64,000 nt of DNA from an uncultured beta proteobacterium (GCA_903886975.1 CAISOB010000024.1:1-64000), one strand, 5' to 3'; counted from the first letter of the stretch, positions 20,179-29,194 are shown. Notes: generated from the sequence alone by a model not told the origin. Program-made: numbers and translations.

Positions 20179-21198
20179 TTAGCGCCGGCCCAGCACTTTT
20201 TCGCCGTTGTCGGCGACCGGCTGGGCAGCAAAATCCGCGTCATTGACGATATGCGTTCCAGTCTCGCCGCGCAGCGCAGGCACTGCGGTTTCGAGGCTGG
20301 TGATGATCGCCCGCTTGCCGCCCGCCTCGAGAAAGAGCAGTGCCGCCTCGACCTTGGGGCCCATGCTGCCGGGCGGGAAATGGCCCTCGGCCAGGTACTT
20401 GCGCATGGTCGATGCCGACACCCGCTCGAGGTCGCGCTGATTGAGCTTGCCGAAGTTGATCGAGACCCGCGGCACGGCGGTCAGGATCATCATGTCGCGA
20501 ATGCCCAGCACGTTGGCCATGACGGCGGTGGTGATGTCCTTGTCGATGACCGCCTCGACGCCATGCCGGCGTCCCATGTCGTCGCGCACGACCGGGATGC
20601 CGCCGCCGCCGCCGGCGATCACCACGGTGCGCAGGCACATCAGCGCCTCGACGAGCGAGATGTCGCAAATGTGCCGGGGCTTGGGCGATGCGACCGTGTA
20701 GCGCCAGCCGCGGCCGGAATCTTCCTTCACCGTCACGCCAAGTTCTTCGGCGAGCGCGCGGCCTTCGGCCTCGGTGAAGAAAGGTCCGACCGGTTTGGTC
20801 GGATTGTTGAACGCCGGGTCGTCGGGGTCGACTTCGACCTGCGTCACCAGGCCGACGACATGGCGCGGGTTGCCGGTTTCGCGCAGGACGTTCTCGAAAG
20901 CCTGTGCGAGCAGATAGGCGGTCGCGCCCTGCGTCTGCGCGACGAGGATGTCGAGCGACTGCGGCGTGACGCGTTCGCGGGCGATGGCGTTGGCCAGTAG
21001 GAGTTTGCCAACCTGCGGGCCGTTGCCGTGCACGATGACGAGCTGATTGTCGAGTTGCAGGAGCGGCAGCACCGTACGCGCGGTCAGCTCGGCAATCGCC
21101 TTTTGGCCTTTCGGCGTGTCGTCACCCTTGGTCGCGTCGATGGCGTTGCCGCCTATGGCGACGATCAGTCGGCGCGGGATCTCGTACGAGTGGTCCAT
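20179..21198 (-). CDS. arcC: Carbamate kinase
   Basis: Converts carbamoyl phosphate and ADP to ATP, NH3 and CO2 (catabolic direction). The 339-residue protein has LIVAIGGNAI at the N-terminus, LVIVHGNGPQVGKLLL, TVVIAGGGGGIPVV and the lysine-containing EAVIDKDITTAVMANVLG. The C-terminus has HFPPGSMGPKVEAALLFLE. ATG 21198 (MDHSYEIPRRL) is used rather than a longer upstream frame. It is divergent from the fdrA-type operon; together they match the E. coli allantoin end-pathway set (AllK/YbcF beside AllFGH), so its partner is probably the carbamoyltransferase rather than arginine deiminase genes, none of which are nearby. Confidence 0.93.
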   Translation of the reverse strand: MDHSYEIPRRLIVAIGGNAIDATKGDDTPKGQKAIAELTARTVLPLLQLDNQLVIVHGNGPQVGKLLLANAIARERVTPQSLDILVAQTQGATAYLLAQAFENVLRETGNPRHVVGLVTQVEVDPDDPAFNNPTKPVGPFFTEAEGRALAEELGVTVKEDSGRGWRYTVASPKPRHICDISLVEALMCLRTVVIAGGGGGIPVVRDDMGRRHGVEAVIDKDITTAVMANVLGIRDMMILTAVPRVSINFGKLNQRDLERVSASTMRKYLAEGHFPPGSMGPKVEAALLFLEAGGKRAIITSLETAVPALRGETGTHIVNDADFAAQPVADNGEKVLGRR

Positions 21199-21534
21199 GG
21201 ATGCAGTACTCCCTAATCTGTGCTTTGCTGAAAGACAACTGATTATGACCACGACGGCGACTATCTTTGATTGAATCTATTGCACAATCGGGGGTTCGAT
21301 TTGCCCGGCGCGCACCGTCCGGGCCAGTGTCCGCAAGGAAAGGACGCGTTTGACAGGCGGCGCTTCAGCGTCTTGCCTTGCCTTGACAGCCGGCGGTCAT
21401 CTTACGAACATGGCAAGCACTCCGAACGCCGGCCAGCCGGGCGCGCATGGAGCCGGGCGAAGATCCCTGCGGCGCGAACGAGAACGACCGAACAAGCGCC
21501 ACGCATCGGGATTGAATCAATTAGGAGGGTTGCA
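21199..21534. promoter_or_regulatory. Divergent intergenic region, carbamate kinase / fdrA
   Basis: A 336-base region without a gene separating the divergent carbamate kinase and fdrA-type transcripts. It should contain both promoters and probably the binding site for the LysR regulator encoded at the end of the operon; ATTGCACAAT at 21281-21290 is a candidate LysR-type (T-N11-A-like) element. A strong Shine-Dalgarno (TTAGGAGGGT) precedes the fdrA ATG at 21535. Confidence 0.4.
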
Positions 21535-23199
21535 ATGCTGCACGCTGTACTGATCAACGGAAGCTTCCAGGACTCCGTGACGCTGATGCTCGTCTCGCGG
21601 GACCTGTCGGCACTGCCCCAGGTCAACCGCGTGTCGGTGATGATGGGAACGCCGGCCAACAAAGACGTCTTCCGCGAGACCGGCATGTGGCACGCGGCGC
21701 TTGCCGCGGCAACGCCCAACGATCTGTGCATCGTCGTCGATAGCGAAAACGGCGATCCGCAAGTGGCCGGGGCAATGGCCGAACAGGTCAAGAGCCGCCT
21801 CGCCGAACTCGCGCGCGGCGGGCGCAAGGCCGCTTATCCGCTGGCGCGCAGCTGGCGCCGGGCGCGCGAACTCTTGCCCAGCGCCAACATCGCGCTGATC
21901 TCGCTGGCCGGGCACTACGTTTATGAGCCCGCGCGCCAGGCGCTCTCGGACGGCTGCCATGTGATGATTTTTTCCGACAATGTCAGCCTCGAGCACGAAC
22001 TCGCGCTGAAGACCCTGGCGCGCGACAAGGGCCTGCTGATGATGGGGCCCGATTGCGGAACGGCGATCATCAACAAGGCGCCATTGGCTTTTGCCAACCG
22101 CATTCCGGCCGGCGCCATCGCGGTGGTCGGCGCATCGGGGACGGGCCTGCAGGAGGTCACCTCGCAAATCGCCCGCCTCGGCGGCGGCATCACGCACGCC
22201 ATCGGCCTCGGCGGCCGCGACCTGTCGGAGCGCATCGGCGGAATCAGCGCGCTCACCGCGCTCGACATGGTCGCCCGGGATGCGGCGAGCCGCGTCATCA
22301 CTTTCGTTTCCAAACCACCCGCAGCCGCAGTCAAGGAACGTATCCTCAAGGCCCTGAACGATATCGGCAAACCCGTCGTCGCGCTCTTCGTCGGCGAGCG
22401 TGTCGTCCAGCGCAATGTCGGCAACGTGCATTTCACCCAGACACTCGATGAAACCGCAGCGCTGGCCGTCGAGCTGGCTTGCATCGATGCCCATCTCGCC
22501 ACCCTGCCGAGCGTCGCCAATACCCGTATCTGCGGCCTCTATTGCGGCGGCACGCTGGCTGCCGAAGCGGCTTTCCTGCTCGCCGAACATCTGGGCGTCA
22601 AGGCCGACGCGGCGCACGTCGACGGCTTCATGCTGCACGAAGGCGGGCACCGCATCATCGATCTCGGCGACGACCGCTACACCCGCGGCCGCCCGCACCC
22701 GATGATCGACCCGGCGGCGCGCAATGAAATGATTGCCCGTCTTGCCGAAGACCCGGCGGTCGGCGTCCTGCTGCTCGATATCGTGCTCGGCTACGGCGGC
22801 CATGCCGACCCGGCCGGCGAAGTCGCCAAGGCGGTCGCTGAACTGCGCGCAGCGCGCGGCGAGCAAGCGCCCATCGTGGTCATCGCCACGCTGACCGGCA
22901 CCGCCGACGACCCGCAGGACCGGGCCGGCCAGGCCAGCAAGCTCGAAGAGGCGGGTATCCTCATCGCCGAAAGCGTGCGTTCGGCGCTGCTCTTGGCCGG
23001 TCGCGCGATCGCCGCACCAGCGGCACGCGCCGGCGCGCCATCGGCACTGCTGAGCAGCGCGCCGGCGATTATCAACATCGGCTTGCGCGGCTTTGCCGAC
23101 GACCTGCTGGCCAACGGTGTCAGCGTCGTTCATGAGCAGTGGGAACCGGCCGCCAGCGGCAACGCGCGCATGGCGTCCCTGCTCGCGCAGCTCAATTGA
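21535..23199 (+). CDS. fdrA: FdrA-type acyl-CoA-synthetase-like subunit of an oxamate-type carbamoyltransferase
   Basis: A 554-residue member of the FdrA (AllF) family, which in E. coli forms oxamic transcarbamylase with YlbE (AllG) and YlbF (AllH) and yields carbamoyl phosphate. Family blocks are visible: VNRVSVMMGTPANKDVFRET near the N-terminus, KGLLMMGPDCGTAIINKAPL, VVGASGTGLQEVTSQIARLG, and the succinyl-CoA-ligase-like ICGLYCGGTLAAEAAFLL and VLLLDIVLGYGGHADPAGE. The start was fixed by TTAGGAGGGT just upstream of ATG 21535. The next gene follows after 13 bases. The carbamoyl donor here need not be oxalurate. Confidence 0.9.
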   Translation: MLHAVLINGSFQDSVTLMLVSRDLSALPQVNRVSVMMGTPANKDVFRETGMWHAALAAATPNDLCIVVDSENGDPQVAGAMAEQVKSRLAELARGGRKAAYPLARSWRRARELLPSANIALISLAGHYVYEPARQALSDGCHVMIFSDNVSLEHELALKTLARDKGLLMMGPDCGTAIINKAPLAFANRIPAGAIAVVGASGTGLQEVTSQIARLGGGITHAIGLGGRDLSERIGGISALTALDMVARDAASRVITFVSKPPAAAVKERILKALNDIGKPVVALFVGERVVQRNVGNVHFTQTLDETAALAVELACIDAHLATLPSVANTRICGLYCGGTLAAEAAFLLAEHLGVKADAAHVDGFMLHEGGHRIIDLGDDRYTRGRPHPMIDPAARNEMIARLAEDPAVGVLLLDIVLGYGGHADPAGEVAKAVAELRAARGEQAPIVVIATLTGTADDPQDRAGQASKLEEAGILIAESVRSALLLAGRAIAAPAARAGAPSALLSSAPAIINIGLRGFADDLLANGVSVVHEQWEPAASGNARMASLLAQLN

Positions 23200-23212
23200 T
23201 TTCCTGGAGAAT

Positions 23213-24481
23213 ATGACCTTGTACAAGACACTGAACGAAGCCAACGCCGCGGTCGTTGCGCAAATCAAGCTGGCGCGCCCGCACCTCGTGGACGTCAAGC
23301 CGGCGCACGAGTGCATCGCGGCGCTGCGCGAGGGCCACGCGCTGCTGCATGCCGGCCCGCCGATCGCCTGGCCCGAGATGACCGGCCCGATGCAGGGCGC
23401 CGTGCTCGGCGCGAGCCTATTCGAGGGCTGGGCCAAGAGCGCCGCGGAAGCCGAGGCCCTCGCCGCGGGCGGGCAAATCCGCTTTCTCCCCTGCCACGAC
23501 AACTCGGCCGTCGGTCCGATGGGCGGCATCACCTCGCCGCACATGCCGGTGCTGGTGGTCAAGAACAGCGTGCAGGGCAACGTCGCTTACTGCAACCTCA
23601 ACGAGGGCATCGGCAAGGTGATGCGCTTCGGCGCGTTCGAGGGCGAAGTCCAGACACGCCTCGCGTGGATGCGCGACGTTCTCGGCCCGGTTCTCTCCGA
23701 AGCGCTGGGGCGGCTGGCCGGCGGTGTCGATCTCTCGACCCTGATGGCGCAGGCCATCACCATGGGCGACGAATTCCACCAGCGCAATATCGCCGCCTCC
23801 GCGCTCTTGCTCAGAGCGCTTGCGCCTGAAATCGCCGGCAGCGGCGAAGGCCTCATCCAGCAGCGCGAGGTATTGAGTTTCCTGGCACGCACCGAACAGT
23901 TCTTCCTCAATGTCGCGATGGCTTACTGCAAATGCGCGATGGATGCCGGCGCGACGGTCGAGGCCGGCAGCATCGTCACGGCGATGACGCGCAACGGCCG
24001 CGACTTCGCCATCCGCGTCAGCGGCCTCGGCAAGCGCTGGTTCACGGCGCCGGTCAATACGCCGGTCGGCCTGTTCTTCACCGGCTACTCGCAGGACGAT
24101 GCCAATCCGGACATCGGCGACAGCGCCATCACCGAAACGCTGGGCATCGGCGCGGCGGCGATGATCGCTGCGCCCGGCGTCACCCGCTTCGTCGGCGCCG
24201 GCGGCTTTGCCGACGCGCTCGAAATCAGCGAGGAAATGCGCGAGATCTTCATCGACAGCAATCCGCTCCTGCAAATTCCGACCTGGGATTTCCAGGCGGC
24301 CTGTCTCGGTCTCGATGTGCGCCGGGTCGTCGAGACCGGCATCACGCCGCTGATCAATACCGGCATCGCCCACCGCAAGGCCGGCATCGGCCAGGTCGGC
24401 GCCGGCACCGTGCGCGCACCGCTCGGCTGTTTCGAGAAAGCGCTCGAGGCGCTGGCCGAACAGCAGGGCGTAACGGCCTGA
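23213..24481 (+). CDS. ylbE: YlbE-type (DUF1116) subunit of an oxamate-type carbamoyltransferase
   Basis: A 422-residue DUF1116 protein. Recognisable parts are PPIAWPEMTGPMQGAVLGA, CHDNSAVGPMGGITSPHMPV, RFGAFEGEVQTRLAWMRD, and the late RFVGAGGFADALEISEEMRE and GQVGAGTVRAPLGCFEKAL. It is the AllG equivalent and is translated right behind the fdrA-type gene (TGGAGA before ATG 23213). No stand-alone enzymatic motif is known; E. coli genetics shows that all three proteins are needed for oxamic transcarbamylase activity. Confidence 0.9.
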   Translation: MTLYKTLNEANAAVVAQIKLARPHLVDVKPAHECIAALREGHALLHAGPPIAWPEMTGPMQGAVLGASLFEGWAKSAAEAEALAAGGQIRFLPCHDNSAVGPMGGITSPHMPVLVVKNSVQGNVAYCNLNEGIGKVMRFGAFEGEVQTRLAWMRDVLGPVLSEALGRLAGGVDLSTLMAQAITMGDEFHQRNIAASALLLRALAPEIAGSGEGLIQQREVLSFLARTEQFFLNVAMAYCKCAMDAGATVEAGSIVTAMTRNGRDFAIRVSGLGKRWFTAPVNTPVGLFFTGYSQDDANPDIGDSAITETLGIGAAAMIAAPGVTRFVGAGGFADALEISEEMREIFIDSNPLLQIPTWDFQAACLGLDVRRVVETGITPLINTGIAHRKAGIGQVGAGTVRAPLGCFEKALEALAEQQGVTA

Positions 24482-24537
24482 GGGAAAGCGCAGCATATGC
24501 TCGGCCAATTTCGCTCAAGCACAGGATCGATGCCCTA

Positions 24538-24543
24538 TATAAT
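24538..24543 (+). promoter_or_regulatory. Candidate -10 element before the permease gene
   Basis: A perfect TATAAT lies in the 201-base gap between the ylbE-type gene and the permease. The -35 region 16-18 bases upstream is poor (TCAAGC-like), so this would be an internal promoter of modest strength or one needing an activator. Confidence 0.35.
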
Positions 24544-24682
24544 GTCCGGTGTTCGCGCACGCAAGCGCCCACAGAAGAATGCCCAGGCCGCACAGACGGC
24601 AGGCGAGAATAATTGAATTCCATCACCCGAGGTTCAGTTGCATTTCCATTCACCCGTTTCCACAACATCAAGGAGTGGTCGC

Positions 24683-26047
24683 ATGAGTACGAATAATCAA
24701 ACCGCGCCAGATAACAGCCGGCGCAATCTTGGCATCCTGGCGACGCTGGTTGTCTGCGCCGCACTGGCGTTTTTTGCCCACTCAGCGCCGGGCACCGGTT
24801 TCGCCCAGTTCATTGGCGTCATCCCGATCGTCCTCATTCTCGGCCTCCTTTTTCTGCAGGTGAATATGCTCGTCGCCGCGCTGGCCGGCGGCGTGATGGC
24901 GATGATCATCGGCGGCATCGGCCTCGCCGACGCCAATAAGGGGCTGCTTGAAGCCGTGCCGAAAATGCTGTCGATCACCGTGCCGATCATCAATTCGGCG
25001 ATCGCCATGGCGGTGTTCAAGGCCGGCGGCTACTCCTCCGCGCTGACCCTCGTCCGGCGCAACATCGGCGGCCGCGTCGAGTATGTCGGCGCCTTCATCG
25101 TCATCCTGCAGGCCGCGGCAACCTATATGTCGGGTATCGGCGGCGGCAGCGCGATGGTGATTGCGCCGCTGGCCTTCGCTGCGGTCGGCGCCATCCCGGC
25201 AGTCATCGCCGGCATGTCGATCGCCGCCGCAGCGTCGTTTACCACGTCGCCGGCATCGCTCGAATCGTCGGTCGTCTCGCAGCTGTCGGGAACGCCGATC
25301 GGTGATTACGTCGTCACCATGCGGCCCTACTGGCTGCTCTTCTGCGCCATCGCCATCGTCATCGCCTTCGTCGGCACGCTGCGCGCCAAGTCGCTGTTCC
25401 ATGGCGAAGAGCCTGAGGAATTCAAGGCGATGTCCAACGCCGAACTCTGGAAGCGCACGATTCCGGCGATCTTCCTGCTCTTCGCCGTCATCGCCGGCCC
25501 CTTCGTCAACAAGCTGTTCGGCGGCCCGGTCCTCGGCCCGGTCGTTTATGCGACCGTCACCGTCGCCCTCGTGTATTTCTGCAGTGCCTTCACGCTCAAC
25601 CAATCGGTCGATGCGATGGTCGATGGTTCGTCGTACATCCTGACCCGCCTGTTCCAGGTCGGCCTGTTCCTGGTCTTCATCGGCCTCATCGAAAAGACCG
25701 GCGCTTTCGCGACGATCGCCGGTTTCGTCAAGCTCGTGCCGCTGTCGATGGTTGTCCCGGCCGCGGTGCTCGCCGGCTTCGCCATCGGTTTCCCGGCCGG
25801 CGCCTACGTCGGTTCGATCCTAGTACTGATCCTGCCGATCGCGGTGGCCCTGGGATTTAGCCCGCTGGCGATCGGTTTCGTGACCATCGGCGTCGGTTTC
25901 GGCAGCCAGGTTTCACTGGTCAATATCACCGTGCAGGCGCTCTCGGCGGGCTTCCGCATCACGCTCATCGAAGTCTCCAAGGGCAACGCACCGTTCGTGC
26001 TCAGCTGTCTTGCGCTGCTGGTCGTGCTCTCGTTTGTGATGGTTTAA
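24683..26047 (+). CDS. Polytopic membrane transporter (GntP/DcuC-like ion-transporter type)
   Basis: A 454-residue inner membrane protein with about 11-12 hydrophobic helices, starting with LGILATLVVCAALAFFAHSA. Conserved-looking loops are YMSGIGGGSAMVIAPLAFAA and SFTTSPASLESSVVSQLSGT, and a symmetric second half contains GFAIGFPAGAYVGSILVLIL and GVGFGSQVSLVNITVQALSA. The two-fold repeat with intramembrane Gly/Ser-rich loops resembles ion-transporter-superfamily carriers of anions. The RBS AAGGAGTGG sits before ATG 24683. Position between the carbamoyltransferase and amidohydrolase genes implies import of the pathway substrate, whose identity is not known. Confidence 0.8.
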   Translation: MSTNNQTAPDNSRRNLGILATLVVCAALAFFAHSAPGTGFAQFIGVIPIVLILGLLFLQVNMLVAALAGGVMAMIIGGIGLADANKGLLEAVPKMLSITVPIINSAIAMAVFKAGGYSSALTLVRRNIGGRVEYVGAFIVILQAAATYMSGIGGGSAMVIAPLAFAAVGAIPAVIAGMSIAAAASFTTSPASLESSVVSQLSGTPIGDYVVTMRPYWLLFCAIAIVIAFVGTLRAKSLFHGEEPEEFKAMSNAELWKRTIPAIFLLFAVIAGPFVNKLFGGPVLGPVVYATVTVALVYFCSAFTLNQSVDAMVDGSSYILTRLFQVGLFLVFIGLIEKTGAFATIAGFVKLVPLSMVVPAAVLAGFAIGFPAGAYVGSILVLILPIAVALGFSPLAIGFVTIGVGFGSQVSLVNITVQALSAGFRITLIEVSKGNAPFVLSCLALLVVLSFVMV

Positions 26048-26077
26048 TTCAAACCCGTTTTTCGCAAAGGACTAGAA

Positions 26078-27301
26078 ATGGATCTCGTTTTCCGCAAAGT
26101 TCGACTCGACGATGCCGGGTCGCTCACGGATGTTGCAATCGACGGCGGCAAGATCGCCGATATCGGGCCGAATCTGGCGTGCCGCGGCGCCAAGGAAATC
26201 GAGGGCGCAGGCCGGGTGCTGATCCCCGGCCTGATCGAGTCCCATCTGCACCTTGAAAAAGCATTTGTCATGGATCGCAAGCCGAACCGCTCGGGGACGC
26301 TGATGGAAGCGATCGCCGTCAGCGCCGCGCTCAAGCCGACTTTCACGCGCGAGGATATCGAGGCGCGGGCGCGCCGCGTATTGAAAACCCTGATCGGTTT
26401 CGGCAGCACGCACGTGCGCGCGCACGCCGAGTTCGACCCGGCGCAGGGTTTCACCGGTTTCGACACGGTGCTCGACCTGCGCCGCGAGTACGCCGACCGG
26501 ATCACCATTCAGGTCGCCGCTTTCCCGCAGGAAGGCATCCTCAAGGCGCCCGGCACCGACGCGATGATGGTCGAGGCAATGAAGAAGGGCGCCGATGTCG
26601 TCGGTGCCATTCCCTACAACGACACTTCGGCCAATGCGCATATCGACTGGGTATTCAAGCTGGCTAAGGATTTCGACAAGGACCTCGATTTTCACCAGGA
26701 CTTCCGCGACGATGCCGACCAGATGTCGATCGAGTATCTGGCCAGGAAGACCATCGCCGAGAAGTACGAAGGCCGCGTCAGCGTCGGGCACCTGACCGCG
26801 CTTGGCGCAGCGATCCCGGCGCGGCGCGACGAGATCATCGCCCTGCTCAAGGATGCCGGTATCTCCGTGATGTGCCTGCCGGCCACCGACATGCACCTGG
26901 GCGGCCGCAAGGACGAGTTCAACGTCAGGCGCACGCTGACACCGGTGCGCGCCTTGCGCGACGGCGGCGTCAATGTATGCCTGGCGACCAACAACATCCG
27001 CAACGCCTTTACCCCGTACGGCACCGGCGATCTCCTGCAGATCGCCGCGCTGGCCCTGCCGGCCTGCCACCTCGGCGGCGCCGACGACCAGCTGACCGTG
27101 CTGCCGATGCTCACCACTAATTCGGCCAAGGCCCTCGGCCTCAAGAACTATGGCCTGGCCGTCGGCAAGGATGCCGATGTCGTTCTGCTCAACACGCAAC
27201 GGGTCGCCGACGTAATCCTCGACATTCCGGATCGCAGCGTCGTCGTCAAGCGCGGCCGCATCGTCGCGCAGACCGAGCGGCACGTGGACTACGCATTCTG
27301 A
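26078..27301 (+). CDS. Cytosine-deaminase-like amidohydrolase (AtzC/CodA superfamily branch)
   Basis: A 407-residue metal-dependent hydrolase. Zinc/iron ligands: His56 and His58 (LIPGLIESHLHLEKAF), His206 (DLDFHQDFRDD) and His238 (VGHLTALG). By eye against E. coli CodA, the catalytic Glu after the third His (HCDE) is Phe here (HQDF), and the metal-binding Asp in GHDD is Asn305/Asn306 (LATNNIRNAFTPYGTGDLLQ). This is therefore probably not a cytosine deaminase but a branch acting on another cyclic amide, amidine or ureide. It lies 30 bases after the permease and 26 bases before the ylbF-type gene, so its product likely feeds the carbamoyltransferase. Confidence 0.85.
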   Translation: MDLVFRKVRLDDAGSLTDVAIDGGKIADIGPNLACRGAKEIEGAGRVLIPGLIESHLHLEKAFVMDRKPNRSGTLMEAIAVSAALKPTFTREDIEARARRVLKTLIGFGSTHVRAHAEFDPAQGFTGFDTVLDLRREYADRITIQVAAFPQEGILKAPGTDAMMVEAMKKGADVVGAIPYNDTSANAHIDWVFKLAKDFDKDLDFHQDFRDDADQMSIEYLARKTIAEKYEGRVSVGHLTALGAAIPARRDEIIALLKDAGISVMCLPATDMHLGGRKDEFNVRRTLTPVRALRDGGVNVCLATNNIRNAFTPYGTGDLLQIAALALPACHLGGADDQLTVLPMLTTNSAKALGLKNYGLAVGKDADVVLLNTQRVADVILDIPDRSVVVKRGRIVAQTERHVDYAF

Positions 27302-27327
27302 CGAGCTTCGCTGCGGACGCGCGGCAA

Positions 27328-28143
27328 ATGCCGTGCGTCCGTCCGCTGGCCGTCAGCGCCGGCGCGCGCGATCTGCTGGCGTGTGGGGCGCCGCAGTTGC
27401 GCGCTAGCTATGAGCATGGCGCGAGCCTTGCAATCGACGGCTTCGACGAAGACATTTTCCTGAGCGCGCCGGGACGCGGGCTGCTGCCGCTGCATATCGT
27501 CGTGCGCGAATGCGATCTGTGCAGCATTCTCGAAGCGGCGCGGTGCGCCGGGCTAACGCCGCCACTGCGGTTCGATCTGCGCAATGTGCGCATTTTCAGT
27601 TCGCGCCTCATTCCCGATCCGGCCAGCATGCGTTCGGACCGTGCGCTGAGCAATATTGCCGCGCTGGGACAATGGCTGCGCGCCCACCCCGCTCCGCTCG
27701 GATTCGGGAAACCGGCCGGCGAGTGGCTGGCCAAGGGCGGACCGGTCGAGCACTGGGTCGCGGCGCTGCGCGAGGTTTCACCCGCCGGCGAGCAGGCCTT
27801 GCTGGCGCTGATCGGACGCGGCGCCGGGTCGACGCCGGCCGGCGACGACTTCCTGATTGGCATGCTGGCGCAGGCCTGGGCCAGTTCAGGCGAACAGGCG
27901 CCGCTGGCGGCCCTGCTGCGTGCGCTGAGGGGTCGCCTGCCACAATTGACGACGACAGCGAGCGTGAGTTATCTCAGGGCTGCGCTGCGCGGCGAGTTCG
28001 GCAGTCATTTGGTCGTGCTGGTGCGCAGCCTGGCGCACGTTACGTTCCCCCGTGTCCTGGCGCTTGCGGCCCGGGTCGCTGGCCATGGCGTGAGTTCAGG
28101 GCTCGATACGCTGGCCGGGTTTATTGCGGCTTCCGAGGCTTAG
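27328..28143 (+). CDS. ylbF: YlbF-type (DUF2877) subunit of an oxamate-type carbamoyltransferase
   Basis: A 271-residue DUF2877 protein, the AllH equivalent. The signature is the C-terminal LIGRGAGSTPAGDDFLIGML, with LRGEFGSHLVVLVRSL and the closing AGHGVSSGLDTLAGFI. The N-terminal half is a diverged beta-rich domain containing GFDEDIFLSAPGRGLLPLHI. It completes the three-protein carbamoyltransferase set, although separated from the other two by the permease and amidohydrolase genes. Start ATG 27328 has only a weak upstream purine run; a slightly earlier GTG or TTG cannot be excluded. Confidence 0.85.
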   Translation: MPCVRPLAVSAGARDLLACGAPQLRASYEHGASLAIDGFDEDIFLSAPGRGLLPLHIVVRECDLCSILEAARCAGLTPPLRFDLRNVRIFSSRLIPDPASMRSDRALSNIAALGQWLRAHPAPLGFGKPAGEWLAKGGPVEHWVAALREVSPAGEQALLALIGRGAGSTPAGDDFLIGMLAQAWASSGEQAPLAALLRALRGRLPQLTTTASVSYLRAALRGEFGSHLVVLVRSLAHVTFPRVLALAARVAGHGVSSGLDTLAGFIAASEA

Positions 28144-28156
28144 AACACTGGACTGG

Positions 28157-28176
28157 ACACCGGCTTTCGCCGGTGT
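28157..28176. repeat. GC-rich hairpin, REP-like, after the catabolic operon
   Basis: ACACCGGC-TTTC-GCCGGTGT forms a perfect 8-bp stem with a 4-base loop, followed by GACGGTTTT. The shape resembles short dispersed palindromes common in proteobacterial intergenic DNA and may also act as a terminator for the ylbF-type gene. Confidence 0.6.
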
Positions 28177-28249
28177 GACGGTTTTCCCGGCGTTTCGTTA
28201 TACTGCACCGGCCGGCACCCGTATTTGAGATCGAAAACCGCGAGGGATT

Positions 28250-29194
28250 GTGTCCGAATCGCTGAAATCCAGGTTGGGTCAAGACGAACTGCGGACCTTT
28301 CTCGCCGTCGCGAGGTTGCGCAGCTTTTCCGCGGCGGCCGACCTCCTGCACAAATCGACCTCGGCGATCAGCTACCGCATCAAGACGCTCGAGGACAGCG
28401 TCGCCGCGCCGCTCTTCCAACGCACGACGCGTTCAGTGACATTGACGCCGTCGGGCGAATACCTCTACGAAAAGGCCAGCCAGATCTTCGATTGGCTGCA
28501 GACGCTTCCCGACGAACTCAAGCAGGTCAAGGAAGGGATAGAGCCGAGTTTCAATCTCGTCATCAACAACCTGCTCTACGATTCGGCCAGTGTCGCCGTG
28601 CTGCTCGCGCACCTCGCCGAGCGCTTTCCCTATACCGCGATCAGTGTCCGGCGGGCGGTCTATATGGGCGTTTGGGACCAGATGCTCTACAACGGCGGGC
28701 ACCTGGCGCTCGGTGTTCCGGGCTTCGATTCGCTGCACGACGATTTTCTGACGACGCCGCTGGGCTCAGTCAACTGGGTTTTCGTGGTCGCGCCCGGACA
28801 TCCGCTGGCCTTGTCGCAAGGCCCGCTGGGCAGCGACGATTTGCGGGTCTATCCGGCGATCAACGTCGAAGACACCTCGGTGCACATCACCAAACGCACC
28901 GCCTGGCGGCTGCCCCGGCAGCGCGAACTGCTGGTGCCCGACATGCAAACGAAGATATCCTGCCACGTTGCCGGGCTGGGCGTCGGTTTCCTGCCCGCGC
29001 CGATCGCCGGCGAACTGTCCCGCCAGCGCCTGCTGGTCGAGCGTCCGGTCGTCGTCGGCCGCCTGCCCTCGCCGCTGGCGCTCGCCTGGCGACGCGTCGG
29101 CGCGGGCCAGATCACGGCTTATCTGCGCGAGTTCTGTGTCGCCAGGGACCGCATCATCCAGCCCTTTTTTGCGCCGATCGATCCGCTCATCTAG
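28250..29194 (+). CDS. LysR-family transcriptional regulator
   Basis: A 314-residue LTTR. The N-terminal winged HTH reads LRTFLAVARLRSFSAAADLL followed by HKSTSAISYRIKTLEDSV; the effector-binding domain occupies about 95-300 and contains VAPGHPLALSQGPLG and a C-terminal GLGVGFLPAPIAGELSRQRL. It starts with GTG at 28250 after a GAGGGA run. Situated at the distal end of the carbamoyltransferase/amidohydrolase cluster, it is the obvious candidate regulator of that cluster, with the divergent 21199-21534 region as target. Its effector is unknown. Confidence 0.9.
   Translation: MSESLKSRLGQDELRTFLAVARLRSFSAAADLLHKSTSAISYRIKTLEDSVAAPLFQRTTRSVTLTPSGEYLYEKASQIFDWLQTLPDELKQVKEGIEPSFNLVINNLLYDSASVAVLLAHLAERFPYTAISVRRAVYMGVWDQMLYNGGHLALGVPGFDSLHDDFLTTPLGSVNWVFVVAPGHPLALSQGPLGSDDLRVYPAINVEDTSVHITKRTAWRLPRQRELLVPDMQTKISCHVAGLGVGFLPAPIAGELSRQRLLVERPVVVGRLPSPLALAWRRVGAGQITAYLREFCVARDRIIQPFFAPIDPLI

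Noticed and set aside
20179..21198. Carbamate kinase as part of an arginine deiminase pathway
   Set aside because: No arcA or arcB is near, while the complete FdrA/YlbE/YlbF-type set is divergent from it.
26078..27301. Naming the amidohydrolase codA (cytosine deaminase)
   Set aside because: The catalytic Glu and metal Asp of CodA are not at the expected places, and the operon points to carbamoyl chemistry.
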